This document shows positions 9,603 to 18,387 of a DNA stretch of 64,000 nucleotides, piece by piece. Position 1 is the stretch's first letter. Each line of letters begins with the position of its first letter. The notes beneath the pieces are model-generated. The model was not told the DNA's origin and ran no database searches. It saw nothing but the letters and a program-made list of their open reading frames with translations. The stretch is from positions 1,178,001 through 1,242,000 of the forward strand of contig NZ_FOJF01000003.1 of assembly GCF_900110995.1 (NCBI RefSeq), in the 5' to 3' direction. Source of the stretch: Chitinophaga sp. YR573 (GTDB lineage Bacteria; Bacteroidota; Bacteroidia; Chitinophagales; Chitinophagaceae). The position numbers were made by a program, and so were the translations under genes.

Positions 9603-11219
9603 TTATTCTAACCGTTGTTTATCTTTCAATAACTGTTCTTTCAATTTCTCATAGTTCACATCCTGTACGGCTGTTTTTCCTTCTATAGCCAATACTGCCG
9701 CTGTCGCGGCACTCTGCCCTAAAATCATAAATACCGGCTCCATACGGATAGACCCAAAAGCAATATGCGAGCTGGATACACATACCGGTACCAGCAGGTT
9801 CTGACACTCTTCTTTTTTAGGAATAATAGCTCCATAAGAGATCTTATAAGGTTGTTTGATATCAACCCCTATATCACCTTCATTCTGTACAAATCCATCT
9901 TCTTTTACATAACGCTGGGCATTATGCGCATCCAATGTATAAGAACCCATCCCTACAGGATCAGATACCGGCTTTATACCCATTACCTCATTTTCTGTCA
10001 TTACATCCACGCCTATCATTCTCCTGGCTTCTCTTACATATAACTGGTGAGGCCAGTTACCATTATCTGTAAACTCATCTTTGGCTAATCCCCATTTGCT
10101 CATAGTGGTACGTACCTCCGAAGGAACACGGGTATCATTCGCCAGGAAGTACATCAATCCTTTCTGATACAACTCATGCTCTTTGAAAATCTCTTTTCTT
10201 CTCTCATAAGATGCATCAGGATAATCATAATTCATTCCTATATCATCTGTGCTAAAAGGTCCATGATTATTTACATCTGTTTTATGATTGGGGATAGGGT
10301 CAAACTTGTTAAAAGTTTCCCTCCATCCGCTGTTGAAGACCCTTACCAGTAATTCATATTGAGAGGAATCATAACCAACAGGTTTTGTAAAAGGTATCCT
10401 GTTATCAGGATTATCAGAGAGGCACATACGAAAACAATAAGCCTGTATTTTATTATCACCATCGCCTTTCTTACCAGGATTTTTATCTGAAACACGTGGG
10501 AGTAAACCACTGCTTACATCTCCGGGAACATTATACGGACTGATATCGGTTTTGAAGTAATGACCATGATGAAGGGTGCCCGTCTGTATACCATTCCATT
10601 GTTCACCATATACACTATTGGCTTCCCTGCCTACATGATAACGTACGCCTGCGGCGGCCATCAGGTCTCCTTCATAGGTAGCATCAATAAATACTTTTCC
10701 TGAGAAAGTCTTATTACTAAGAGTTGAAATAGCTATGATCTTCCCGGATTTCTTTTGCACCGTTTTACGGTTCAGCCATTCATTCCTGTATACTTTGATA
10801 TGATGTTCTTTGATGAAATCTTCGAAAACCTGTTCCGCTACATGAGGTTCAAAGATCCACATTGTACGTGCTGTTCCGTCCATGGCAGGAGTACCTTGCC
10901 CTTTATTCCCGTACTCAGATTGTTTCTGCCATTGCCATGCATCGGGTTGCTGATAATGCAGATATACCCTGTGGTAAAATTCACGTGCCTGTCCGCCGAT
11001 AACGGATTTATTACCGGTATCTGTAAAACCCAGTCCATTGGAAGATAGTCCACCAAGGTGGGTATCAGGAGAGACGATGATGACAGATTTGCCCATTTTG
11101 CTTACCTGTACAGCAGCCGTAACAGCTGCGGCAGTACCACCATAAATAATTACATCTGCTTTTTGAGCGTAGGTTGTAATAGAAAGTGAGAGTGTTATAA
11201 CAATGAATAGTTTCTTCAT
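9603..11219 (-). CDS. Secreted FAD-dependent oxidoreductase (FAD_oxidored family)
   Basis: A 538-residue protein with a signal peptide (cleavage near TTYAQ) followed at once by a Rossmann dinucleotide-binding start (DVIIYGGTAAAVTAAVQ) and the GGLSSNGLGFTD segment of the FAD_oxidored family. Further motifs include FIDATYEGDLMAAAG, VREARRMIG and the C-terminal FAD-contact stretch GSIRMEPVFMILGQSAATAA. Family members from Bacteroidota occur in glycan-use loci, sometimes labelled xanthan lyase-like, and are thought to oxidise sugar groups; the substrate here is unknown. It is the last gene of the sigma-FecR-SusC-SusD-SGNH operon, and its ATG overlaps the SGNH stop by 4 nt (ATGA), which implies translational coupling. 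Confidence 0.85.
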   Translation of the reverse strand: MKKLFIVITLSLSITTYAQKADVIIYGGTAAAVTAAVQVSKMGKSVIIVSPDTHLGGLSSNGLGFTDTGNKSVIGGQAREFYHRVYLHYQQPDAWQWQKQSEYGNKGQGTPAMDGTARTMWIFEPHVAEQVFEDFIKEHHIKVYRNEWLNRKTVQKKSGKIIAISTLSNKTFSGKVFIDATYEGDLMAAAGVRYHVGREANSVYGEQWNGIQTGTLHHGHYFKTDISPYNVPGDVSSGLLPRVSDKNPGKKGDGDNKIQAYCFRMCLSDNPDNRIPFTKPVGYDSSQYELLVRVFNSGWRETFNKFDPIPNHKTDVNNHGPFSTDDIGMNYDYPDASYERRKEIFKEHELYQKGLMYFLANDTRVPSEVRTTMSKWGLAKDEFTDNGNWPHQLYVREARRMIGVDVMTENEVMGIKPVSDPVGMGSYTLDAHNAQRYVKEDGFVQNEGDIGVDIKQPYKISYGAIIPKKEECQNLLVPVCVSSSHIAFGSIRMEPVFMILGQSAATAAVLAIEGKTAVQDVNYEKLKEQLLKDKQRLE

Positions 11220-11932
11220 AATAATCTTTTTAAATAAGCCGGATAACTTTTGCCTTCCGTACCACCATCACCGAAGGTGATACTATCTCCAAAACAAACG
11301 ATACGACCGGTGGGTAACTGTTGTTGTACAATATACTCAAATATGGCCACTGCCATGGTGCGATATCCTTCAGGAGTAGGATGAATACCGTCCGTCTTTT
11401 TACTGTTGGCCTCATTCTGGATTAAACTATCTTCATCCAGTCCTATATTACCGATCCGCTGAAAGATATGGTCCATATCGAGGAAAGATTGTTTATTATC
11501 AGCAGCTACTTTTTTTATCACTTCATTAACCTGTTGTTTCCTGCCGCTATGACCTTCTGGCGCATAGAAACTTTGCGGATGACGGGTATATAAATATGGC
11601 TCATAAGCAGGCAGGATGCTCATCAGTAATATCTTACTTTTTATCTTTGAAACGATCTCCCTTAAGTTCTTTTCATAAGCAGGCAAAGGAATATATTTTC
11701 TGCTGTTCATATCGTTTGTACCTATCATGAGAATGGTAAGGTCCGGATGATGGGCCAGGCAATCTTTATCTATTCTTTGTAACAGATCTTCTGTATTATT
11801 CCCACCTATACCAGCATTGATAATAATACTTTCTGAAGAAAGGGGGGAACTCCTTTTGAAAGGGAAGTATTTCTCCTGTACAGCTAATGATGTTGTTAGT
11901 AATCCTGTCTGTAAAAAACTCCTTCTATGCAT
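11216..11932 (-). CDS. Circularly permuted SGNH/GDSL hydrolase
   Basis: A 238-residue protein with an N-terminal export signal (MHRRSFLQTG). All SGNH hydrolase blocks are present but in rotated order: block II (INAGIGGNNTEDLL, residues 38-51), block III with the catalytic-site Asn (GTND, 71-74), block V with the Asp-His pair (DGIHPTPEGY, 181-190), and last block I with the nucleophile Ser (FGDSIT, 214-219) followed by YPAYLKRLL at the extreme C-terminus. In the ordinary family the GDS block comes first and the YPxxL segment leads straight into block II, so the C- and N-termini here join seamlessly. It is probably an esterase, such as a carbohydrate deacetylase, given its place in a SusCD operon; the activity is inference. 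Confidence 0.85.
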   Translation of the reverse strand: MHRRSFLQTGLLTTSLAVQEKYFPFKRSSPLSSESIIINAGIGGNNTEDLLQRIDKDCLAHHPDLTILMIGTNDMNSRKYIPLPAYEKNLREIVSKIKSKILLMSILPAYEPYLYTRHPQSFYAPEGHSGRKQQVNEVIKKVAADNKQSFLDMDHIFQRIGNIGLDEDSLIQNEANSKKTDGIHPTPEGYRTMAVAIFEYIVQQQLPTGRIVCFGDSITFGDGGTEGKSYPAYLKRLL

Positions 11933-11933
11933 A

Positions 11934-13358
11934 TCAGTAAAGAGGATTTTGTGTTAAGTTTTTATTTACATCTCTTTCTGTCTGAGGAATAGGATATAAA
12001 TAATTTCTCTCAGCCACTGTAATAGATGAATTCTGTGCCTGCATCGCACTAATCAATCTTTTAGTCCTTACCAGATCATACCAGCGATGCCCTTCAAATG
12101 CCAGTTCCAGCCGTCTTTCCAGTAACACACTGTCCCGGAACTGGTCCTGACTTAATGTAACCGGAAAATCTTCCAGCCCGGCTCTTTTTCTGATACTGTT
12201 CACAGCATCATAAGCATTCACATTGCCTGCGGCCTGTTCATTCAACGCTTCCGCATACATCAGCAATACATCCGCATAACGGATGATGGGAAAGTTATTG
12301 CTGCCTTCTCCATTTGCTGTTGCAGAAGGATCAAGATATTTGTGTACATACGCCGGGAAAGTAACACTGGCAGGTGCTGGAGGGGTACCAGTGGGGGTGT
12401 ATAACTTTATCGTCACATCCCTTCGTTTATCCTGTGCGCGATAAGTATTATAAAGATTCGCAGTAACAGGATCATCTCCAAAGCCAGCAATCCCATTTAC
12501 ACGGTCAAAGTTAGGCCGCATATAACCCTGCATATAACTTCCTTCTCCTAATCCACCACCAACAGCCTGTACTTCAAACACCGCTTCTTTCCCGTTCTTA
12601 TTAGGCAATGCAAAAGCATCTGCAAAGTTATCCCACAACCCATAGAACCCAAGATCCATTACTTCTTTTGATTTAACGGCAGCAGCAGGCCAGTCTGCCC
12701 GGGTTAAATATACCTTCGCCAGGAATGCTTTCGCGGCACCGCGCGTTGCCCTGCCAGCATCCGCACCGGTATACGTAAGCGGTAAAACTATCTCTGCTGC
12801 TGAAAAATCTGCTATGATCTGTGTATATACTTCATCCGCTGTAGCTCTTGCTACAGCAAGGTCATTCAGCGAAGTAGTTTCCTGTAATATCAATGGTACT
12901 CCGCCAAATAATCTGACTAAAGTAAAATAGTAAAAGCCCCGCATGAATTTTGCTTCTGCCAGCAAGCGGCTTTTTAACGCCGTATCCATTGGCACAGCAG
13001 GTACACGGGCCAGTACGGTATTCGCCCTGTTAATGCCCTGGTAGGCAGCAGACCATACCGACTGAAACGTACTGGTAGCAGGAGTAAATGTATATTTATC
13101 CAGGTCGTTCTTCGCCTGATTAGCAGTGGAACGACCGCCACCCCATTCTGCATCATCAGTTGCCTGGTCCTGCAATACCCACATCACCTGATCATACATA
13201 TTTGCGCCTTTCATCGCGTCATACACCGAATTGACAGCAGCTTTGGCATCATCCGCATTTTTATAGAAATTATCCGGTGTAAAACTGGATTCAGAAGTCT
13301 GATCAAGCAGGTTACAGGAACATAACGTGATCAATATAATAGATAGATACTTTTTCAT
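11934..13358 (-). CDS. SusD/RagB-family outer membrane lipoprotein
   Basis: A 474-residue lipoprotein (lipobox around TLCSC, residues 12-16). It starts with the family signature LLDQTSESSFTPDNFYKNADDAKAAVNSVYDAMKG in substance, has the TPR-like helical core (AEAKFMRGFYYFTLVRLFGGVPLI) and ends with the RagB/SusD C-terminal block (RYADVLLMYAEALNE, LLERRLELAFEGHRWYDLVR, NPLY). SusD proteins cap the SusC barrel and bind the glycan or peptide before import. It is 2 bp downstream of its susC partner and 1 bp upstream of the SGNH hydrolase gene, so the operon is tightly packed. The imported ligand cannot be deduced from this sequence. Confidence 0.93.
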   Translation of the reverse strand: MKKYLSIILITLCSCNLLDQTSESSFTPDNFYKNADDAKAAVNSVYDAMKGANMYDQVMWVLQDQATDDAEWGGGRSTANQAKNDLDKYTFTPATSTFQSVWSAAYQGINRANTVLARVPAVPMDTALKSRLLAEAKFMRGFYYFTLVRLFGGVPLILQETTSLNDLAVARATADEVYTQIIADFSAAEIVLPLTYTGADAGRATRGAAKAFLAKVYLTRADWPAAAVKSKEVMDLGFYGLWDNFADAFALPNKNGKEAVFEVQAVGGGLGEGSYMQGYMRPNFDRVNGIAGFGDDPVTANLYNTYRAQDKRRDVTIKLYTPTGTPPAPASVTFPAYVHKYLDPSATANGEGSNNFPIIRYADVLLMYAEALNEQAAGNVNAYDAVNSIRKRAGLEDFPVTLSQDQFRDSVLLERRLELAFEGHRWYDLVRTKRLISAMQAQNSSITVAERNYLYPIPQTERDVNKNLTQNPLY

Positions 13359-13360
13359 AA

Positions 13361-16300
13361 TTAGAAATTTACATTGAGACCAAAGAGTAAAGTTTTAGCA
13401 GCAGGATAACTGGCATAGTCAAAACCCTGACTGCGGCTATCCTGACCAAACCGGTTTACTTCCGGATCATAACCACTGTATTTAGTCCAGGTAACAAAAT
13501 TCTGTGCAGTAACGTATACACGAACAGATTGTACACTCTTGAAATGTAATGTATAAGCCAGTTGTACATTCTTCAGCCGCAGGTAAGAACCATCCTCTAT
13601 CTGCCTGGTGGAAATACGGTTAGCCGGACGGGTAGTAGCAGCACGGGGAATATCTGTATTGGTATGGGTAGGAGTCCATCTGTCCAGCATGTCCCTATCC
13701 TGGTTAGTTGTACCATTCAGATACTCCAGTTCAAAACGGTTGGCATTTAATATTTTATTACCGGAGACTCCCTGTAAGAAGATAGTAAGATCAACACCTT
13801 TATAAGAGAAAGTATTACTGATACCACCCAGGAAATTTGGCTGTGCTCTTCCTATAATAGTACGATCGTTATCATCAATCTTTGTATCATTATTAAGATT
13901 TTTATACTTACGGTCGCCTACCTTTTTCGCACTGGCATCTGTGAGTGCTGCCAATTCTGCTGCCGACTGATATACACCATCAGTTACATATCCGTAAAAA
14001 GATCCCAGTGGCTCACCAACGCGGATAATACCGGAACTTACATTCTGTGCGATATTAGCTACTTCTCCTGCGAAGATCTGTGGAGCTCCTCCTATATCCA
14101 GTACTTTATTCCGGTTGGATAAGAAATTGAAATCAGTACTCCATTGAAACGCACCATCAATATTTTTAGTGGAGATACTTAGTTCTATACCCCTGTTCTC
14201 TACTTTCCCCAGGTTTTTAATAGCGCTGGAAAAACCTGATGAAGATGGGATGGTTACATTTAACAACAGATCTCTTGTTCTCTTTAAATAAACATCTGTA
14301 GTGATATTGATCCTGCTGTTAAAAAGAGAAAGATCGAGACCAAGATCGGATTGTGTAGTTGTTTCCCATGATAAATCGGGGTTTGCTATCTGGCCGGGGC
14401 CTATACCGGTAGTGACCGTATTTCCAAGTACATAATTTTGTGTAGATAAAAGGGAATAAGCAGGATAATTACCAATACCATCCTGGTTACCGGTAGAACC
14501 ATAAGTAATCCTTACTTTAAGATCATTGATCGCTTTAAGTGGTTTCATAAAAGGTTCTTCGGTTACCCGCCATGCTAAAGCCGCAGAGGGGAAATATCCA
14601 AAGCGTTTATTAGCGCCAAAACGGGAAGATCCATCTGCCCTGAAGGAAGTAGTCAGTAAATATTTATCCCGGTAACCATAATTAATTCTGCCGAGATAAG
14701 ATTCCAGTCCCCAGGTGCCAATACCCGAACCAGGAGTAACAGCTACTGCGCCCGCACCTAAATTTCCTGTGCCTAAGTTATCATTCACAAAACTTCTCGC
14801 AGCAGCCGTACTGTTCTCTGTACGGTTGGCTTGTTGTGTATACCCTGCAAGAAAACTCAGGGTATGAATTTTATTAAATGTTTTAGTATAGGTAAGGAGA
14901 TTTTCATTCAGCCAGGTAATAGATTGTGCGTTATAGATAGAACCTGCGCCTCCCTGTGCCAGTCCGCTGGACACACTCCTTGGCAGGTAGCTGTCCTGTT
15001 TTTGCAGGACTCCATCCAATCCCAGTAATACTTTAAAACTTAAGCCATCTATAATCTGGTATTCTGCGAAAATATTTCCAAAAATGCGATAGGCGGTATT
15101 TGTGTTTTTACTTTCTTTTGCCAGTGCTGCCGGGTTATCCGCAGTGAAATTCAAGGCAGGATCTGTAATGAGATAAGTACCGTCTTTATTATATACAGGC
15201 AGTAATGGTGGGAATTGTAAAGCAGCCATCGTCACAAGCCCTGCACTACCCAGGTTACCATTTGTGAGAGATTGGTTATTCAATGTACGGTTCACGGAGA
15301 GGCTATTACCTATCTTGATCTTACTGGTTAGTTTTCTGTCGAGGTTTATTCGAAAAGAATAGCGGTTGAAATCCGAATTCTCTACAATTCCTTTTTGTGT
15401 GAAATATCCGGCAGAGATAGCATATTGCGTTTTCTCATCTCCTCCACTGATAGATAACTGGTAATTAGCCGTAGGAGCCTGGCGGAAGATTTCATCCTGC
15501 CAGTCGGTCCCTTTTCCGAAAGCAGCAATCTGTGTATCTGTGTATACGGGTGCCAGTCCATCGTTGGTATTGGCTTCATTCACAAAACGTGCATATTCGC
15601 CCGCATTCAATACCGGGTATTTCCGGCGTACCTGTTGTATGCCGTAATAAGTATCAAAGTTAATGACAGATTTTCCTGCTTTACCCCGTTTGGTAGTAAT
15701 AATTACAACTCCGTTAGAGCCTCGTGAACCATAAATAGCGGTGGAAGAAGCATCCTTTAGGATGCTCATAGATTCGATATCTGAAGGATTTAGTGTGCTT
15801 AACACATTGAAGCTGGAACCACTTGCAGCACCATCATTTTTAAATGGGATACCATCTATTACATATAGTGGTTCATTATCTCCCTGAATGGAATTACCGC
15901 CACGGATACGGATGGTAGTAGTCCCACCCGGAGCGCCTGAGTTCTGCGTAACCTGTACCCCGGCAGCACGTCCCTGTAAGGCCTGATCAAGAGATGTGAC
16001 GGCTACTTTCTTTATTTCATTGACAGAGACCGTGGTAACAGAGCCGGTCAGATCTGTTTTCTTTACCTGTCCGTAACCCACTACGATTACTTCTCCCAGG
16101 GCTTCTGTACCGCTTTCCAGGGTAATGGTAATGTCCTTTGTAATGGGGACGGTTTTTGTTTTAAATCCTAGTGCCGAGACGACCAGTACTGCATCATCAG
16201 GAACGTTTGTAAGCGTGAAAATACCTGCTTCATTAGTAGCAGTGCCCCGTTGTGTACCTTTGATCTGTATGGTAGCACCGGGAATAGGTTCCCCTTTTTC

Positions 16301-16636
16301 GTTCACGACCTTACCCTGCAATTTGTCTGTTTGCGGTGGTGGTGATGATGTAATAACTTTCCGGCTGATAACGATGGTATTCCCGTGGATGGCATACGTC
16401 AGTGGCTGGTCTTTCAGCACATCACGTAAGGCTGTTTCCAGTGGTGTTTTGTCCAGGGATACGGATACGGGGTGGGCCGCCAGCATATCCTCATTACGAT
16501 GGAAAAATACATAACCTGTTTGTTTTTTAATGGAGGAGAAAACCTTTTCCAGGGGAACGTTGGTCCCTGAAAAAGTTACTGGTTGGGCGCTTGCTTTCAG
16601 CAAGACGAATGTCAGTAGCAGTGCTGTCAGTTTCAT
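13361..16636 (-). CDS. SusC/RagA TonB-dependent receptor with N-terminal STN signalling domain
   Basis: A 1091-residue protein. After a signal peptide (to LKASAQ) come an STN domain (about residues 20-95, FSGTNVPLEKVFSSIKKQTGY), a carboxypeptidase-regulatory-like domain (LQGKVVNEKGEPIPGA, about 104-175), the SusC signature and plug (VVGYGQVKKTDLTGSV; RGGNSI; YVIDGIPF) and a 22-strand barrel ending in a terminal aromatic strand (LLFGLNVNF). The STN domain is the segment that contacts FecR in trans-envelope signalling, and a FecR/ECF sigma pair lies immediately upstream, so substrate binding probably induces the operon. It imports oligosaccharide or peptide together with the adjacent SusD. Confidence 0.95.
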   Translation of the reverse strand: MKLTALLLTFVLLKASAQPVTFSGTNVPLEKVFSSIKKQTGYVFFHRNEDMLAAHPVSVSLDKTPLETALRDVLKDQPLTYAIHGNTIVISRKVITSSPPPQTDKLQGKVVNEKGEPIPGATIQIKGTQRGTATNEAGIFTLTNVPDDAVLVVSALGFKTKTVPITKDITITLESGTEALGEVIVVGYGQVKKTDLTGSVTTVSVNEIKKVAVTSLDQALQGRAAGVQVTQNSGAPGGTTTIRIRGGNSIQGDNEPLYVIDGIPFKNDGAASGSSFNVLSTLNPSDIESMSILKDASSTAIYGSRGSNGVVIITTKRGKAGKSVINFDTYYGIQQVRRKYPVLNAGEYARFVNEANTNDGLAPVYTDTQIAAFGKGTDWQDEIFRQAPTANYQLSISGGDEKTQYAISAGYFTQKGIVENSDFNRYSFRINLDRKLTSKIKIGNSLSVNRTLNNQSLTNGNLGSAGLVTMAALQFPPLLPVYNKDGTYLITDPALNFTADNPAALAKESKNTNTAYRIFGNIFAEYQIIDGLSFKVLLGLDGVLQKQDSYLPRSVSSGLAQGGAGSIYNAQSITWLNENLLTYTKTFNKIHTLSFLAGYTQQANRTENSTAAARSFVNDNLGTGNLGAGAVAVTPGSGIGTWGLESYLGRINYGYRDKYLLTTSFRADGSSRFGANKRFGYFPSAALAWRVTEEPFMKPLKAINDLKVRITYGSTGNQDGIGNYPAYSLLSTQNYVLGNTVTTGIGPGQIANPDLSWETTTQSDLGLDLSLFNSRINITTDVYLKRTRDLLLNVTIPSSSGFSSAIKNLGKVENRGIELSISTKNIDGAFQWSTDFNFLSNRNKVLDIGGAPQIFAGEVANIAQNVSSGIIRVGEPLGSFYGYVTDGVYQSAAELAALTDASAKKVGDRKYKNLNNDTKIDDNDRTIIGRAQPNFLGGISNTFSYKGVDLTIFLQGVSGNKILNANRFELEYLNGTTNQDRDMLDRWTPTHTNTDIPRAATTRPANRISTRQIEDGSYLRLKNVQLAYTLHFKSVQSVRVYVTAQNFVTWTKYSGYDPEVNRFGQDSRSQGFDYASYPAAKTLLFGLNVNF

Positions 16637-16666
16637 AACATGGAAAAATTAAACCCGTGGAAATTA

Positions 16667-17755
16667 TCAGGGCAGGATAACTATTTGCCTGCCTTCTATT
16701 TTAAAATGTACTCTTGTTTGTTCCAGAATTTGTAATGCCTGTTCAAGTGATAATGTTCTGCCTATTTCCCCCGAAAAAGTACCCTGCGGAATGGCTCCCT
16801 GATAGCTGATGGTAACGTCATACCAGCGGGATAACTGGCGCATAATAGTTGGCAGGTCTGCATCCCGGAAGGAGAAGTACCCGTTCTTCCAGGCAATGAC
16901 ATCTTCTGTATTCACCTGCCGGATATTGATGTCCGGACCGGATACAGCCGCCTGCTGTCCTGGTTTCAGTATTTTATCAGCTACTTTTACGGCACCTTCC
17001 AGCAGGGTGGTATTGGTTGTTTTTTCATCGGGGTAGGCCATCACGTCAAAGCTGGTACCTAACACCTGTATATCAGAACCATTCACATGAACTTTAAATG
17101 GCTGGTGTGCATTTTTTGCTATTTCGAAATAAGCCTGGCCTTCCAGTTCCACTATCCTTTCTTTCCCATTAAACGCAGTAGGGTATTTAAGCCTCGATGC
17201 GGCGTTTAACCATACTTTTGAACCATCAGGCAGCATTACCTGGTATTGTCCGCCACGGGGCGTAGAAAGCGTATTAAAACTTACTGTTTCCTGTTTACCC
17301 TGAGCAGCATATTGTAAAATACCCGGCTTACGGCGGATGGTGGTAGTACCTTGCTGTAATATGCCGATGCTATCCAGTGCAATGGTAGAACCATCTGCCA
17401 GGGTGAGTGTGGCCTTATTAGTTCCTGCCTGTATATCAGTTTTGTGTATAGTTTTTGCTGCCAGTGGGGCAGAGGGTTTAGGTACCGGCTTTAAATACAG
17501 CCAGGCAATCATACCTATTGTTACTGCGGCAGTGGCATAAGGCCACCAGCGTATTTTGCGCTGAGGTCTGGTAGCTGTCAGCATAGCCTCCAGTTTAGCG
17601 GCCGCATCCGGAATACCCGGAGCATCCTTACTATCCAGCCACAGTTGTTGGTGCAACTGTTCATCGTCCATAGCAGCCAGCAGTTCTTCCAGCTCCTCAC
17701 GGGTACATGTATTGGACAGATAACGCTGCCAGAGTATAGTTAACCTGTGATCCAT
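16667..17755 (-). CDS. FecR-family anti-sigma factor
   Basis: A 362-residue inner membrane protein: cytoplasmic N-terminal helical region (1-68) that should bind the ECF sigma factor, one transmembrane helix (WWPYATAAVTIGMIAWLYL, about 71-89), a periplasmic FecR domain (FNTLSTPRGGQYQVMLPDGSKVWLNA in substance) and a C-terminal DUF4974-type domain (FSFRDADLPTIMRQLSRWYDV) that would touch the STN domain of the receptor. It lies 36 bp after the sigma gene and 30 bp before susC. In this family the protein transmits outer membrane receptor occupancy to the sigma factor. Confidence 0.93.
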   Translation of the reverse strand: MDHRLTILWQRYLSNTCTREELEELLAAMDDEQLHQQLWLDSKDAPGIPDAAAKLEAMLTATRPQRKIRWWPYATAAVTIGMIAWLYLKPVPKPSAPLAAKTIHKTDIQAGTNKATLTLADGSTIALDSIGILQQGTTTIRRKPGILQYAAQGKQETVSFNTLSTPRGGQYQVMLPDGSKVWLNAASRLKYPTAFNGKERIVELEGQAYFEIAKNAHQPFKVHVNGSDIQVLGTSFDVMAYPDEKTTNTTLLEGAVKVADKILKPGQQAAVSGPDINIRQVNTEDVIAWKNGYFSFRDADLPTIMRQLSRWYDVTISYQGAIPQGTFSGEIGRTLSLEQALQILEQTRVHFKIEGRQIVILP

Positions 17756-17791
17756 ATTAGCAAGACGTTGGAAAAACAGGGAACAACTAAT

Positions 17792-18364
17792 CTATTTATA
17801 AAAAAATATGAAAACCAGCACCAGGTTGAGGTGTTCTGTAAGATATTGCTGGATAAAACGCTGAGATTCAGTGATATGATTGCTTACGGTATTTTTAGAA
17901 AGGCCAAGCTCCGATGCTATCTCTTTATGAGATAAGCCTTTTTCCCTGCTTAGCAGGTATACTTTCTTCCTTTGAGGACTTAACAAACCAATTGCTTCCC
18001 TTAATTTCTCATCATATTCTTTTGAGATAACCAGGTTATCTGCTGCGGCTGCATCCGCGGTTTCTATCTGTTCCATCAGCAGGTCTACCAGTTTGGGATC
18101 ACGACTGGCTGCCCGCAGGAAATCTATGGCCCGGTGATAGGCAATACGGAACATAAACCCTTCCAGGTTATCAATACGGGGTAACAGTTCCCTGCCTACC
18201 CAGCACTTGGTCAGTACATCCATCACTACTTCTTCCGCTACCTGCGGAGATTTGATGATAGTACGGATATAATGAAAAAGTCTTCCCTGCCATTCATAGA
18301 AAAAACTACGATAAGCATTTTCATCCCCTTCTGCTATTAATTGTAAAAGTGACTTTTCTGGCAT
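17792..18364 (-). CDS. ECF RNA polymerase sigma factor (FecI-like)
   Basis: A 190-residue sigma-70 family protein with region 2 (AEEVVMDVLTKCW, GFMFRIAYHRAIDFLR) and region 4 (LLSPQRKKVYLLSREKGLSHKEIASELGLSKNTVSNHI, in part) separated by a short linker. The C-terminus ends in an unusually hydrophobic tail (LNLVLVFIFFY). It is the first gene of the FecR-SusC-SusD-SGNH-oxidoreductase series and would be controlled by the FecR protein. It begins only 23 bp after the stop of sprA on the same strand, so some transcription from the sprA promoter may enter it. Confidence 0.93.
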   Translation of the reverse strand: MPEKSLLQLIAEGDENAYRSFFYEWQGRLFHYIRTIIKSPQVAEEVVMDVLTKCWVGRELLPRIDNLEGFMFRIAYHRAIDFLRAASRDPKLVDLLMEQIETADAAAADNLVISKEYDEKLREAIGLLSPQRKKVYLLSREKGLSHKEIASELGLSKNTVSNHITESQRFIQQYLTEHLNLVLVFIFFYK

Positions 18365-18387
18365 CCCGCATAAAAATAATAAAATTT

